Notes under the pieces: generated by a model
Told to the model about the DNA's origin: nothing
Databases searched by the model: none
Seen by the model: only the letters and a program-made list of their open reading frames with translations
Assembly: GCA_963691655.1 (NCBI GenBank)
Contig: OY829328.1
Coordinates: 15,144,704 to 15,208,703, forward strand
Length of the DNA: 64,000 nt
Reading direction: 5' to 3'
Source: Toxonevra muliebris
Lineage: Eukaryota > Arthropoda > Insecta > Diptera > Pallopteridae
Position numbers and translations under genes: made by a program
Part shown: positions 35,830 to 48,585 of the stretch, in pieces
How the letters are laid out: the number at the start of each line of letters is the position of its first letter
Position numbering within the stretch: position 1 is the first letter of the stretch

Positions 35830-37143
35830 ATATATACTATATATATGCATACTATGTGCTCAGATATAATCTGACAAGTTAGGCCTGTCTAATGAGACAG
35901 AATTTAATTTGTTCATGGAACATGTATCTACCTCAGTATAGAGCTTTTTGGCATCCCCTGAAAACTAATAACAATAAGCAAGCAATACCGGAACCTTCAA
36001 GTATTATGATAAGTAAAATTACAAAGTTTTGTGTGTAGACGCAGATTTTTAAATGGAACTCATTGAACATAATACAGTTTCTATTTAGTAAACCAAGCAT
36101 CTCGCTTGGTCATGAACATCTGTCCAGACTGTGGTCCTTCACAATACAGTTCACCGCCTTAGCTGCCCAGTACACCCAATCTAAATGACCACTGTGTACG
36201 CTTCCAAGTGACGTGTTCCGCTTCCTGGGTCTTGGCCTTATTGATAACTATACAATCAATGTTTGACCATAAATTTATTAAGTAATGCAAATAAAACTTG
36301 CACATTTTTTTTGACTCTAGAACAGAAGAATGGAACCCGGGCAGGGACGAGTATTCTCTAGCTAGTTTATATATGTACATACATAAATGCACGTAGATTT
36401 AATGTCTATGCACGCATTGTATGCGTGCCAAAAGCGTATAAGCAGCAACAACAAAAAATGAAAAGAGAACTTATTTTTAGAAAAGAAAACAAAAAGTATA
36501 TGTAGAAGCTGAGTTTACAATATAAAAAGCGAGAGAAAAGCAGATTTTGAGTTGCCGATAAAAATAGAAAAAAAAAGAAATAACAACAAATTTATCTTTT
36601 GTAAGCATTTCTTTTAGGATTGTAGAAAAATTGGGTACAGTTACGAAATTGAACAATCGACAACTTGTTTTTTCTACAATATCCTCAATTCGGCACTTTT
36701 ATGCATTTTAAGTTGTGTAAGGAAATTTTAAAGTATATTTACCGCATGTGTCCCATATTTCCTTTTCACAAATGCAGCACGTAAATGTGTGTGTGTGTGT
36801 GTTTGTGCGTGTGTCTATGCATTGCGCGTTGTATTACAGCAATAAAACTAAGTAAGCAAAGTTAAGCGTCGAATCTGTGAACAGAAAATATATTTGATTT
36901 GTAATAAAAACGCTAATAAAATAAAAAAAAAATAGATTAGCAACTCACTTTTTCACGAAGTACGCTGGAACTTTTCAGTTTCTCTGCTATTATGGCTAAT
37001 TATTGTCTGGCAAAGAGTTGGTACCTGTTATGCCAGTGATTAACGTTAAGATAGGGCTAATGGTTCTAGTCAAACAGTAAAAAGTCAGTTTTAATCCAAC
37101 GCCTCTTACTGCTCGACAATTTTTCGTGGATTTAAACGGTTTA
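35830..37143. other. lola intron, no exon recognised
   Basis: The minus-strand frame 36159-36392 overlaps a GC-richer patch and could be spliced at TTCTAG near 36319, but it has no zinc finger and I recognise no domain. A (TG)n tract lies at about 36787-36801. Confidence 0.35.
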
Positions 37144-37413
37144 ATATTTAAATTGTTTGATTAAAAATATCAAGTTTAAATTTTGTTAATATTAATTTAT
37201 TTTGATAATTTTTCTTTAGTTTTAATTTTTATCTGTAGTTTGTTTTGGAATCATATCATTTTGATTTTATACTAAGATATTTAAATTGTTTCATTAAAAA
37301 TATCAAGTTTAAATTTTGTTAATATTAATTTATTTGGATAATTTTTCTTTAGCTTTAATTTTTATCTGTAGTTTGTTTTGGAATCATATCATTTTGATTT
37401 TATACTAAGATAT
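37144..37413. repeat. 133-bp tandem duplication, two copies
   Basis: Two adjacent copies with period 133 (ATATTTAAATTGTTT at 37144 and 37277; ACTAAGATAT at 37271 and 37404) differ at only a few positions, such as TTTGATT/TTTCATT. It is a recent local duplication within a lola intron. Confidence 0.9.
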
Positions 37414-39184
37414 GCATTATTATTCTACAACTAAAACTTATTTAAATTAAATTAGAAATCATAAAATAATTAATACGCAAATAAAATATATCTACAATTT
37501 TTTAATGGACTAAATTAAAAATACCGATTTTATAAAAATGTTTCGTTTCCTTGTCTAATTACACAGTACAACAAATTGACACTTTACAAAATCAAACAGC
37601 GAATGAGTAACTGTTGTAGGGCAACTGGGTGCCAATGATTAGAAATTATCTATTACCTCTGTGATTCTTGCTGTAATTCCCATTATTTAAACTTCCACAT
37701 AAATTCTTAGGTGTGGGATACTATAGTGAGAACTTCACACGTGATCTGGATTACTCAAGGTAATTAAAAAGTTACTGTTCCACTTTATTATTTTCCTTTT
37801 TGCTTTCATATTTGTTAGATTTACCCCCCAAACTGCCAATCAGTTTGTGATGACTTTAGAAATTTAAGTAATAAAGTAAATGTTTAAAATTTTAATTAAA
37901 CGTTTGTAAAATTTAGCTTTATGAAATTACTTTTGATAACTCTTAATGAAAACTAGAGAATAAACTTAAAAGTCGCCGTAGATCTACGATCATCCCTTAT
38001 TTCATACAATATTACTTTCACTGTTTGAGTTTGCATTTGATGAAACTCTTAATATCTCATTATAATTTGTAAATTACATATACACAAACTTATTGTAAGT
38101 CTTTCTTAGGCTAAGCATTTAATACAAATAATGTAACATATAGATGGGTTGTAAACCATTTACTTTACTTTACTTTAAGTAAAGGCACTTTTGATTCCTT
38201 ACCGTATTTAAAAATAAATAATTACACATTAATAATACTTGTCATAAAAATAGTACTCAATTATACTGTCCAACAAAATTAAATTTTTCCTAAAATTATA
38301 AGGTTTCAACGATGAAAATATATAGATTTTTGCATCTGAAATATATTTTTGTATGATTTGATGATTTATAGAAAGAACCCAGGAGTCCAAAATTACGGAA
38401 ATCTTAATCAGTTCACTATGAGTTCTAAATCCGACTTCCTGACGATATGGTTATGAAAATTATGTGGAAAGATTGACACAACTTTGTAACAAAATGTTAT
38501 AAGGAGTTCGTCAATGCTTTTTACTCTCCCTCTCTCTGTTTCTTTATTCATAATAATTTTAAAGAACCGATCTTTGGCAACTAATTAAAGTTTTGTTTGT
38601 AATAGTTAATAAATTTTTGAAACTTTAACGTTTTTCATAGAAAAGACACAAAACTGGGAATTATATTAATTTTTCAGTTAATTTAAATTATAAATTATCT
38701 TGTAAAACTTAAATAAAAAAACATTTCACTGAAGTTCTAGCACTGTTGGAAATAATGAAAAGAATAACTGAGGTAGTCAGTGAGTCGGTGAGATAATAAA
38801 CACTCTCCTTTTCTCTCCTCTCATTTTTGTTTATAAATTTTTTTTGTTAAATAAATCTAAAATTTGAAACCCATCAAATTGGGTTCCGTAAATCTATGTG
38901 AGTCAAGGTGATTTTATATAAGGTGAAGTTGCTAGCGATTCATTTTTTCTCTTCTTTTTTTATGGTTCCGTTTTTTTATCGTGGTGACGAACGCTAGTTG
39001 TCAAAAGTTTTATTTACTTTTGATTGCTTGTTTACTCGCCCGCCATAATGGCCGCATCAACAAAGATGTATTGTCATTGCTACTGCTTTCGTTAGCTGAT
39101 TTTGACATTCAAAGTGCTGCGCCATTATAGTCGCAGCAACAAAGCCCTTTTATTGTTGCCGTGGTAAATTTGTTGTACTGCTGC
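37414..39184. other. lola intron, nothing recognisable
   Basis: AT-rich; no coding region or clear mobile element seen. Confidence 0.35.
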
Positions 39185-39189
39185 TATCA

Positions 39190-39400
39190 CCTAGTCTGAA
39201 AATTGGTCTGAGTTTTGATCTGAATGTCGAAATGATTTCTGATCTGCTTTTAATCTGAGTATTCGTCTTAGTTTTGGTCTACTTTTGATTTGAGTTCTGA
39301 CCTGAATATCAGGATGATTTTAGGTTTGCTTTTACTCTGAGTTTTAGCCTGTATGTCGGAATGATTTTTAGCCTGAATATCTGGATGGTTTGGTTTTTAC
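39190..39400. repeat. Degenerate minisatellite (TCTGA-rich)
   Basis: Irregular repeats of a unit like GATCTGAGTTTT, alternating with GAATGTCGGAATGATTTT, run for about 200 bases. Units vary in length and sequence, so no exact period is given. Confidence 0.65.
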
Positions 39401-39638
39401 TTTTCGGGCCAAAGTATATTCGCTACAGAACGTTTAAACCGTTCTATATAGGAAAGTATTTGATTTTGTTGGATAGTGCTACTATAGCACTTACTTTCTT
39501 ATTTGATTTTAGGTTAGCTATTTCAGTCAAATTATATATATAATTTAAATTTTAAATAAAAAATTAATTCTTTTTCTTGTTCTACATACATAATTTCTAC
39601 TGTCTCAGTTTCACATAAACATTTTTGTTAAACGTTAT

Positions 39639-39979
39639 TCATGTTGTTTCTGTTGGCTCCATTGGTGGTAATGAAAAATATAACTTGGGCAGCAGGTCTG
39701 GCTCACTACTGCAACCATCAGCTGTACAGTGAAAGCTACGTTGACGCGATGGCAAAATATTATGCACCTTAGTCAAATGTCGTTTAAGATCCTCATTACG
39801 TTTATAACGCGAAGGGCATAATTCACAGCAGAACTTCGGTGGTACACCGATGCATTCGTTATGTATGTGCCGTTTCAGATGTGCCTTGCGCAAGTAACTC
39901 TTACCACAAACCATGCAGGGAAAACGAAATTGCATGTGTTGCAACAGGAGTTCGCCAGGTTCGATTGATGAATAAAAAT
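39639..39979 (-). CDS. lola: lola alternative terminal exon, paired zinc finger (113-aa tail)
   Basis: The acceptor (TTTCTTTAG, AG at 39981-39980) gives split codon G|AT, then FYSSIEPGELLLQHMQF. C2HC finger FPCMVCGKSYLRKAHLKRH followed by IHNEC; C2H2 finger FCCELCPSRYKRNEDLKRH followed by LTKVH. A short Ser/Pro-rich tail ends MEPTETT before the stop. There is almost no linker before the fingers, unlike the long low-complexity linkers of the exons at 25468 and 53065. The phase is the same as in the other lola exons. Confidence 0.92.
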
Positions 39980-42900
39980 CTAAAGAAAAACGCAAAAAGT
40001 GAGAAGAGAATGGAAATTAAATAAATTACAAATCAAATAAAGTCGAATACAAAATTAAATGTCGTATACGAAATAACAAAGATACAAATGCTGACACCAT
40101 TTCTTGTTCTTTTACATACACACACACAAAGTCTACGAAAAGCAAAGTCTAAAGAGAAGAAAAATTATAAAAAGAGATTCGAAAGATTTCTAAAAATCTT
40201 TAACTGTTTTTTATAAATTCAAATTCAAGTATAAGGATTTTTGATTGTTTTTTGTTTGGTTTTGTAACAGTTACATATATTTTATTAAATCATTACAACT
40301 AAAATTAGTTAGTGCTTATTATCTGAAAGACATTTTTATAACAGTATGAGTAAAAAATTGATAAATTTTGGTAATATTATGTATATTTAATTATATTTAA
40401 ACTTAAAGCTAATTTTTTCTTATTATCTTTAAGAGCTTATAGTTGAAGGCATACATTGGAAAAGCTTTTCCTTTTTAATTAATTTTATAATATACAAACT
40501 AAATCTACAAAAATCTTTTTGTTAAGATTAATTTTCATATACGTAATAAATTTTAAATTTAAATACATAGGTGCGCTTTTTGGTTATTTTTTTTTTTTTC
40601 TTGATTTAATACTTAAATAATTGTACAATTTCTTAAAAATAAGGTAAAGAAATAGTAATGGACTTATACGCTTTATAACTTTATGCTCGCTTAAAATCGC
40701 TTGTTGTTTAAATAACATTGAAATACAACAGCAAAGTAGAGGGCAAAACAAAAAAGTATTTCTATACAAAATAAACGATTTTAAGTGAGCAGTGATTAAT
40801 AGATCGAAAACGCCTAATCAAAATATTAAGCAATTCATGCGTATTTATCTCCATATAATGCCAATTTCAAACCCCTTTCAATCGCCATACAGATATATAG
40901 AACTACTTCATTGTTATTCAAGTGCAGCATGCGCCATTTGAATCTATTTGGGTTTTCCATTCGAAAATTTAATCAAAATTGGGAACACAATGATTAGTAA
41001 AATAGCCATAACTTTAAAATCACTGGATCTATGTACAATGAAGATGTTTGGCGTATATATATCTAAATCAAGAGAAAACTTATTTGTACAACATTTTAAC
41101 TAGATAATTTTACTGATTTTAAAGTTATGGTATTGCTAAAAACTAAATAATTTTGTTTAATTTAATTTTAAGCATTTTTTTCAAAATTTACAAATAGACT
41201 GAATAAGATGACATCCAAACATTCCAAAGATTGTAATCATTAATATATAGTAGGGCAAACTTTTACTTTTGAAAATACTCACTCTCACTCCAGAATGATT
41301 CGTAACAGTTACGAATTCGTTGCTATTTAAAATGTTGGAAAAACTTGTATTCTGGAATGCCATTACAATCAATCAAATCAAGTATAAAATTTGATTTCAG
41401 AATACAATATTTAAAACACTTGTATGCTACAAATTCGTAATTATTACAACGGATATTAAAATATGGTTGATTTTTCATTATACTAGAAAAATGTTCCGAA
41501 GAGCATACTCAATAATGTTAATTTTGAAGGTTTTTTATTAAAACACCAAAGGTCGCTAACATGTTGAGAATTAAATTCTTATTCTTTAAACACCCAAGCA
41601 ACAATCAAACTACTAGACAACCTAGGACACTTAAGGTAATAAGCAGCACCCATCAAGTTAAACTCCAATCCATAGTTCCCGGCCATAGTAATATTGAAGG
41701 AAACGACAAAACAGTGAGCTAGCTAGAATAGGAGCTGGTCCTCAAATATTGGTTACTTATAGGAACGGTTGAATCAAGTTTGGGCCTGAAAGCAAGGAAG
41801 TACGAAGTTTTTTGATAAGAAACGAACACCAGAGTCTCCTTCATTTTGATAAAAAAAAAGCAATCTCGAATTCCAATTGGAGTACACACAAGATTTTGTG
41901 CTACTGCAATAACCTCAAGGAATAAACTTTCAGAACTTTACTGTAGATGCTCTGAAAACGAAAAATGAATTGAGACCACCCACCAACTCTTCTATGATTG
42001 GACCTAATAAAGTTCACTGGCTGGTTCAAAATGGAGAAAATTGTTCAAAGGACATCATAACGGATATATTTTGGTCTTCACTGATGCTCAGATATTTTTT
42101 TTTTAACCTAATACCAAATTATTCCCGAACTGAAAGAAAAATCACATGGAGCAAAATTATGTCGCATTTTTGCAAATTTAGAGATACAAATTGTAAGGCC
42201 AATATAAATCAATAATAGATATTTATAAATATTTTCGAAACAACGTGAATGTAATTTATTTTTTATGAAATATAATGTAGATAGTTATAATTTATAAATA
42301 TAAATATTTGTAATTTTTTCATGAAAAAATCATAAGAAACTTAAATTTAATTATATTCATTTAATGAAAAGGTGATATGTCCACTTTCAATGAAAAATTA
42401 TATTTTTATGCAGTAAGAATAAGAAATTAAAAATACATAGTTTCCAAAAAGAATTATGTACGTGTTTCCGTTTTACTTATTAGACTTTGATACAATTTTG
42501 TATTTTAGCAATATTTACAATATAAAATTTAGGAAAGCTTTTAGTCTCTCCTTTAAAATTTGAAAAAGTGTTCTTTGCACCTTTTCACTTGTAGATAGTG
42601 ACTTCTTACTCTTTTATTAGGAATTTCTAATATATATTTATTGCCAATCTTTTCTTTTGTTCTCATATGCTGAAACCACTTCTTTGGGCTTGTATAAATG
42701 TTATAACTTTATAATTCAGAAAACTAATTAATCAATTAATCAAAATTTTTAATAATCAAAAACTTCAATTCTATACGTACGTTACGTATGTAATATACTA
42801 TTCATTGCTTTTTCATTATACTAGGAGTGCACAATATTGAATTTTCTACTAAGGAGGTTGACCTTTTATACTGAAAAATTTTAATGTCTAATTTTAAATA

Positions 42901-43189
42901 CCTCTTCTATGCAATCGATCATGAGTTTTGTTAATTTCCTTCATTTTATTGCTTATATAATAAATTTGTTTATTGATAAAGTAGGTAGTGGCAGGTATGA
43001 CAATATGCATGCATATGTATTTACTTTGAAAAATTATTATTATTATTTTTAAGCTTCACATAGACTTAGCTTTTAGTTCAAAATTCAAATATTTATTTAA
43101 AAAATTGGTTCTTAAAATCCTTTTGAGGGTCATTGTATAGTTACTAGAAAAACTATTTTACTTTTCTTTTAATTTTTATCTAATGTTAT
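39980..43189. other. lola intron, nothing recognisable
   Basis: AT-rich. It contains a 19-bp imperfect palindrome (ATTCGTAACAGTTACGAAT at 41298-41316). No exon or mobile element is called. Confidence 0.35.
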
Positions 43190-43848
43190 TTATATTAATA
43201 CAGAGTGCTCCTTGCGCATATGTTCATTTAAAAATGCTTGCGAACGATAGACGCGCGAACATAGCGGACAACGATTTGTTTCATATTGCGATAAGCGCTT
43301 GGAACTTTGACGGGGTATTTTTCCTGAACGATTTGCATACAACAAACTATCGGTATTTAATAGTAGATTTTTTGGCAAAGTTGGCATGAGGCGTTCCAAT
43401 GATTGTGGCGAAGAAATTGATGCCAATTGTTGTAGAGCAATTAAAGCTGTAGGACATGTAGATGGTAGAGGAGACTCGTCTGCTGAAACAGCAGCAGAAG
43501 CAGCCAAAACAGCAGTAGCAGCAGCAATAGAAGAAGATGTAGCAGCAGCATCAGCAGCAGCGATAACATTACCCATAGATGATGATGAAGCAGAAGGTGA
43601 TCTGCTCACTTGCTTCATATCATCATCATTGTATATATAAATTAAATTATTTTCATCGTCATCATCACCATCATCATCATCACTTTCTGTTTTAATATTA
43701 ATCACTTCAATATTGGTTGATTTCTTCTGTTGTTTTGAAGTGGATGGTGTTGATGGTGGTGATTTAATTTTCTGTTCCTTTGATGCAGGCGGCTGTTGGC
43801 GTCTTAAATTGTATTTGCTTATAGTGGATGTAGCAGAAGTTGAAGTAT
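43190..43848 (-). CDS. lola: lola alternative terminal exon, single zinc finger (219-aa tail)
   Basis: The acceptor (TTACATTTTCAG, AG at 43850-43849) gives G|AT, then TSTSATSTISKYNLRRQQPP. A Ser/Lys/Pro linker, an acidic stretch (TESDDDDGDDDDENN) and poly-Ser and poly-Ala tracts follow. Only one finger is present, at the very C-terminus: RCPLCSRVYRSQAFLNEH, then MRKEH, six residues from the stop. It is a C2H2 finger with the spacing of the second finger of the paired exons; the C2HC partner is missing. Because the exon ends so soon after the finger, this is not a truncation at its 3' end. The strongly acidic stretch could act in activation or protein contacts; that is inference. Confidence 0.9.
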
Positions 43849-45213
43849 CTGAAAATGTAAAGAAAATAAAGAAAATGATAATGATAAAAATAAAAGATAG
43901 TATCAACAACAAAAACAAATGAAAGTAGAAAATAAAATGTAAACTTAATGCAATTAGAGTGCTTTAAAAAAAGTTATAATAAGGAAACATTACAAAGAAA
44001 GAAAAGAATTATCATGAGTATGGAAATATTTATATGCACAAAATAAAATCCAGGTTGAAAAGTAAAACAAAAAAGTTTAGTAATTGATAATAACACATAA
44101 GAATCAAAATCTCTTTTAGTTTCGTAGTTATTGGCTTCATTTCGTTTATTTGCAGAACCATTTCTATACACAAATGTAATAAATTTTAAATTACTTTAAT
44201 TTAAATTTTTATTAGTAAAACTCATAAATAAATTTAAAACATGTTCTTCTTAAAACTAAAATAAATATATATACATTTTTCGGAATCTTTAAAAATTTAC
44301 AAACTTTAAATTATGCTTTCCAAATTTACCCAGATAATTTTGTAAAGCACTTCAAATTCATCACATAAAATCGGAAAGTAGTTATTACAGTTCCAGCATT
44401 CCTATGATTTGCCGACTTTATTTTCCAATGCATAGGTGAATGTCAATTTTTCTACTTATATATGAGATATGAGTAGAACCACTACGATTTGTTGAATCAA
44501 TGAACATTTAGGCATAAACCTTTAATTTAAACCCAAGAAACTATTTTTCCGTATGAACCGAGCATAAATATATTCAAGTGCCCATAATCGGATATATGTT
44601 CAAGGTATAATAGTTCCTTAGGTCGCAGTGCGCATCCCCAAATAGAATATAATAATTATAAGGTACATAGAAAAGGGATCCATACAGTATGACGGTACTG
44701 AAACGGTCCATTTTGCTATATTATAAGTTTTCTATGCAAAAAATCAATACAGAAACAGTATGCTTTGTTGTATTATAAGTAAATGGAATTTACATTCTTT
44801 TCTATAAAGAATTACAGACTGAACGGTACGATTTGTTGTAATATAATTTGTTTCCACTCAGTATTCTACAGTATTCCGTTCCGAGACGTTAACAGTCCGT
44901 TGAGAGTACGGCTTTAAGGAATTGTAGTCCGATTTTATGTGTTCCAAATCATCTATTTTCTGTACCATTAACAGATCCGGAAACAAACCCATTCACAAAG
45001 TCTAAAAAAGTTTCACTGTTCCGTTGACGGTACGAAAATTGAACGAACATTTGTTGGGTAATTTTTTCATTGATAAAATTTTATAGATTAATATACACTT
45101 ATGTAGATTGAAAATAAAGAATAAAGTTAAAATTCATAAATATTTTTAATAGTTAAGTATATATACATTCTTGTGTATGAGTTTATTTCACAAAACTTAA
45201 TGATTTTATCAAT
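43849..45213. other. lola intron, nothing certain
   Basis: The stretch 44690-45060 has recurring motifs (ACGGTAC, TTTGTTGTA, CCGTT) that may be a decayed repeat, without clear boundaries. Confidence 0.35.
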
Positions 45214-45776
45214 TCATATTTCATATTGCATTTCATCATCATTATCGGCATCATTTTCCACTTTAATGGTATACGTTGTTGTTGTTGATGTACTAGTTGA
45301 TAATGATTCTGTTGGTATAGTTGCTGCGGATATAGATGCTGTTGATATATATTCATCATTATCATTTTCAACTTTGATGGTAAATGTATTGCTGCTTGGT
45401 ATTGTTTCGGTTGTTGTTTCTGTTGTTGTATGTGTTGCCATAGTTTCTATAATTTTCCTCTCATTATTACTCTCAATTAAAATAAATTCCGATGTTGTAT
45501 TATTTCGATGGCATTTTTCCTCTACTATATCTTCAAACTTTACACAATGAACCTGATAATGACGTTTCAAATGATATTTCCTTTTAAAACATCGGCTGCA
45601 TATTGAGCACATAAATTTCTTGTCTTTGCCACAGTCTAAACGTAAATGTCTCAGCATTGTACTCTCTGTTGGATAATATCTTCCACATTTCTGCCGACAT
45701 GGTACCAATCCGACATTTAGTGGCCAAAAGTCTATATAGCGCGTGCGAGTTGCATGAGGAGGAAGTCGGGCGACGT
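45214..45776 (-). CDS. lola: lola alternative terminal exon, paired zinc finger (187-aa tail)
   Basis: The acceptor (CCCCTCTATGCAG, AG at 45778-45777) gives G|AC, then VARLPPHATRTRYIDFWP. First finger PCRQKCGRYYPTESTMLRH followed by LRLDC has C-x3-C rather than C-x2-C, an unusual spacing for this family. Second finger MCSICSRCFKRKYHLKRH followed by YQVHC: H-x3-H. The tail after the fingers is long for a lola exon: acidic and Thr/Ser-rich, with a duplicated FTIKVENDNDE / YTIKVENDADNDDE module near the end that looks like a sumoylation-type IKVE motif repeated twice (also seen as NIKTE in the exon at 43190). Confidence 0.92.
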
Positions 45777-46031
45777 CTGCATAGAGGGGGATGGAAGAAG
45801 CATATGAAAGGAGCATATTTTATCTTAAATCTATATGTATGAATCCATTAATATACTTGTATACCTATTCTTTTATTTCATAATTAAAAATTTAATAAAA
45901 TGCATGCAACAAAAAACAAACTAATAAAATAAAAGCATAACTTTGCATAATTGTGATTTTTCTTCTTTAGTGTTGGTATAGAAAAACAATAAAATAATTT
46001 TTTGGTTGACGTATTTCAAATGTGATGTACA
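45777..46031. other. lola intron segment, nothing recognisable
   Basis: Short AT-rich stretch between an exon acceptor and a MITE. Confidence 0.35.
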
Positions 46032-46033
46032 TA

Positions 46034-46218
46034 TAGTAGTTTTCGTTTAACGCAAACTTCAAGGGACCAGCCAAAATGGTTCGTTATAAGCCAAGTTAAA
46101 AATGACAACACTCTGAATCCGTAAAGAGTTATATGGGAACCAGGAGGGTTCATTCCGAATTGATTTCTAATACACGAAAACTCATTTTAAGCGGGTACGC
46201 GATAAACGAAAAGTACTG
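46034..46218. mobile_element. 185-bp pogo/Tigger-like MITE with TA duplication
   Basis: The left end TAGTAGTTTTCGTTTAACGC and the right end (reverse complement) CAGTACTTTTCGTTTATCGCG are inverted repeats, with TA on both outer sides (46032-46033 and 46219-46220). Internal GGGACCAGCCAAAATGGTTCGTTATAAG fits Tigger-type subterminal sequence as I recall it. No transposase. Confidence 0.7.
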
Positions 46219-46220
46219 TA

Positions 46221-48583
46221 CACACAACTGTCGCAACAACTAGCAAATCATTGTAGATATTTAAGTCGTACAAGATGGTGACTGAGACCTAAAGAAAGTC
46301 CTCAGTTCATTCCTCATTAAACTTATTGTTTAGAGAATTTGAAAGTGATAAACGTTATCAGTTAAATTGCAAGGAGCGCCATTTATCTGCATATATTCCT
46401 TACACCAATGGAAATTAACTCAAATTTGGTGTATAGTAGGCGTAACTTGCTTATTAAAAACCCAACTAGTTCATTCAATTCAATATACCAAATCTGTGAT
46501 CTCCACCCTCCAATTTATATATATTTATATATGAGGGATTTCATCTCACGTGAACCCGCTTTTAAAATCGATCTAGCTCAAATTTGCACAAAGTTGAGTC
46601 CTATTGGGTAGTAGTTACCCCTGCTTGTGTTCGACAGATTTTTTTTTCAATCTTCAAAGAGAAAAAAAATTTTAAGTAAAAAATTCTCAAATTCCCCCAC
46701 ACCCAAAAAAAAGGTTCCTTTTTTCAAAAGTCAAAATTATATTTGATTTTGAAAAAATGGTAAAATTTTGGATTTTATTGAATTTATTTTCTTTTTTCAA
46801 CAATTAACAAAAAATTGTAAATTTATCTACTTAAAAGAGGGAACTTGTAAGTTGCAACCGCAAAAATTTCCATACATTTTTTACAGACTACAACTAACCA
46901 AACTTTTAAAAACTTTTATAAACAGGTTTGATATAGTTAAAAAGCAGTTTGAATTTTCATGAGGAACATTTCTGCAGTCGAACTAGTCATTATTATGAAA
47001 AAGAAATATAACAAATTAAAACTTTGTATCCATATTTGAAAAAATGTAAATTGATTTCAATTAAATTTTGTATTAATTTATTTATTTATTGTTCATTTAA
47101 AACAGTTTTGAGCTCCCCTTAAGAAAAATGGTCAATTGACTTAAATACAAAAACTGAATAAATTGACAATTACAATAACATCAAACAATATTATGCAACG
47201 ACGTATTTTCCAACTACTTAGAATGAAACCAACTATTTTCTTTTCATTTTAAAAACACATGAGTTTGTATATATTTTTTGTTTGTTCTTTAAACTGAAAC
47301 AATAACTTCCTTTATTTTACTTTTTATATAATAATTATAATAAGTATATGATTATAACAAAATATGTATAAACCTTTATAGCATTGCAAGATCAACGAAT
47401 CATCTGAAAAGCTCATTCATTCAGTTAACAATTCGAAATTGAGAAAATGTAAACATCGATAACGCCACTCATCCACCAGTGAATCATTTATTGGTTAACC
47501 TAGAAAAAAGAGATGCATATTAGTAAAATGGGTTATCAATTATTTATGATATGGATGACTAATTGTGAGCTTAGTGTACGAGAACTAGAAGAAACTCACA
47601 ATAAGCTGTGCTATTTCAATGCATTTCTTTTTTATTTTTTTTTTCTTGTTCATTAAAAATGCTTTATTTTATTATTTTCGAAAGAGAAGTTTCCATATAT
47701 ATTTGTTAAAGTTTTTCGTATTTATTACTTTACTTTAATATTTACTACATTACTTTTAATATTCAACTGCTACAAATATTAATACATAAATTTTTTATTT
47801 GGACAGAAATATCGCTTAAGTGCGTACGCTCAGTATGTGTGCGAATTAGAAGTTTTCAAATCTTTTTATTGAAAGTATGTAATTTTTATTATTTTAGTAA
47901 AGGAATTGTTTTTTTTTTTTTTGTTTTTTATGTAGTATGTATATATTAAAAATAAACGAATTTCGACTGCCACGGATTGCTCTTCAAGAACCTTGTACTT
48001 TTTTTTTTAACAAAAATTATAACTCCAATTAAACACATCAAATTGTGTCAAATTCGAATCGAAAACATTATTCTTTCGACTGAAATCAAGAAATGGAGTT
48101 TATCTCGACTTAGAACTGAAAAGTTTTAATTAGATTTCCTTTTAATATTCTTTAATATATGTATGCACATTATTTTAAGTATTTAAATATGGATGCAAAT
48201 GTTCCACAGATTTTTATTGTACTCATTTTCCATTTTAATTTTAAACTGCGTATTAATTAATTTACTTTAATTTTCAACTTACATTCTAATAATAATAATA
48301 AAACACACATAGTCTAAAAATATTTTTACATTTGATTCAATTTCAGTATTGGATAATTATCGATGCTTGACTTCAATCAAAATTAATAAACTTTGTAACA
48401 TAAACGCATAAGTTTTTCACTGAAAGTTATTACTGGGAGGAAAAGGGAAGTTTGGTTTGGTTAGCTTCAAATTCAAACGGTTTAAAGACATTTCATTGAA
48501 CACAATTTACCGGTGTTACTCTGAAAACATACGATAATTTGACTATGGATACCAATTAAATCTGAAAATATCCTTCTAAACAA
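46221..48583. other. lola intron, no exon recognised
   Basis: AT-rich. The stretch around 46520-46620 (GAGGGATTTCATCTCACGTG...GTTACCC) looks like part of a dispersed repeat but has no clear ends. Confidence 0.35.
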
Positions 48584-48585
48584 TA

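Noticed and set aside
36159..36392. Extra lola terminal exon
   Set aside because: The frame is open after a weak TTCTAG acceptor in the right phase, but there is no zinc finger, no good polypyrimidine tract and no lola-like sequence.
43386..43640. Plus-strand Ala-rich frame
   Set aside because: Antisense shadow of the poly-Ala/poly-Ser linker of the lola exon at 43190.
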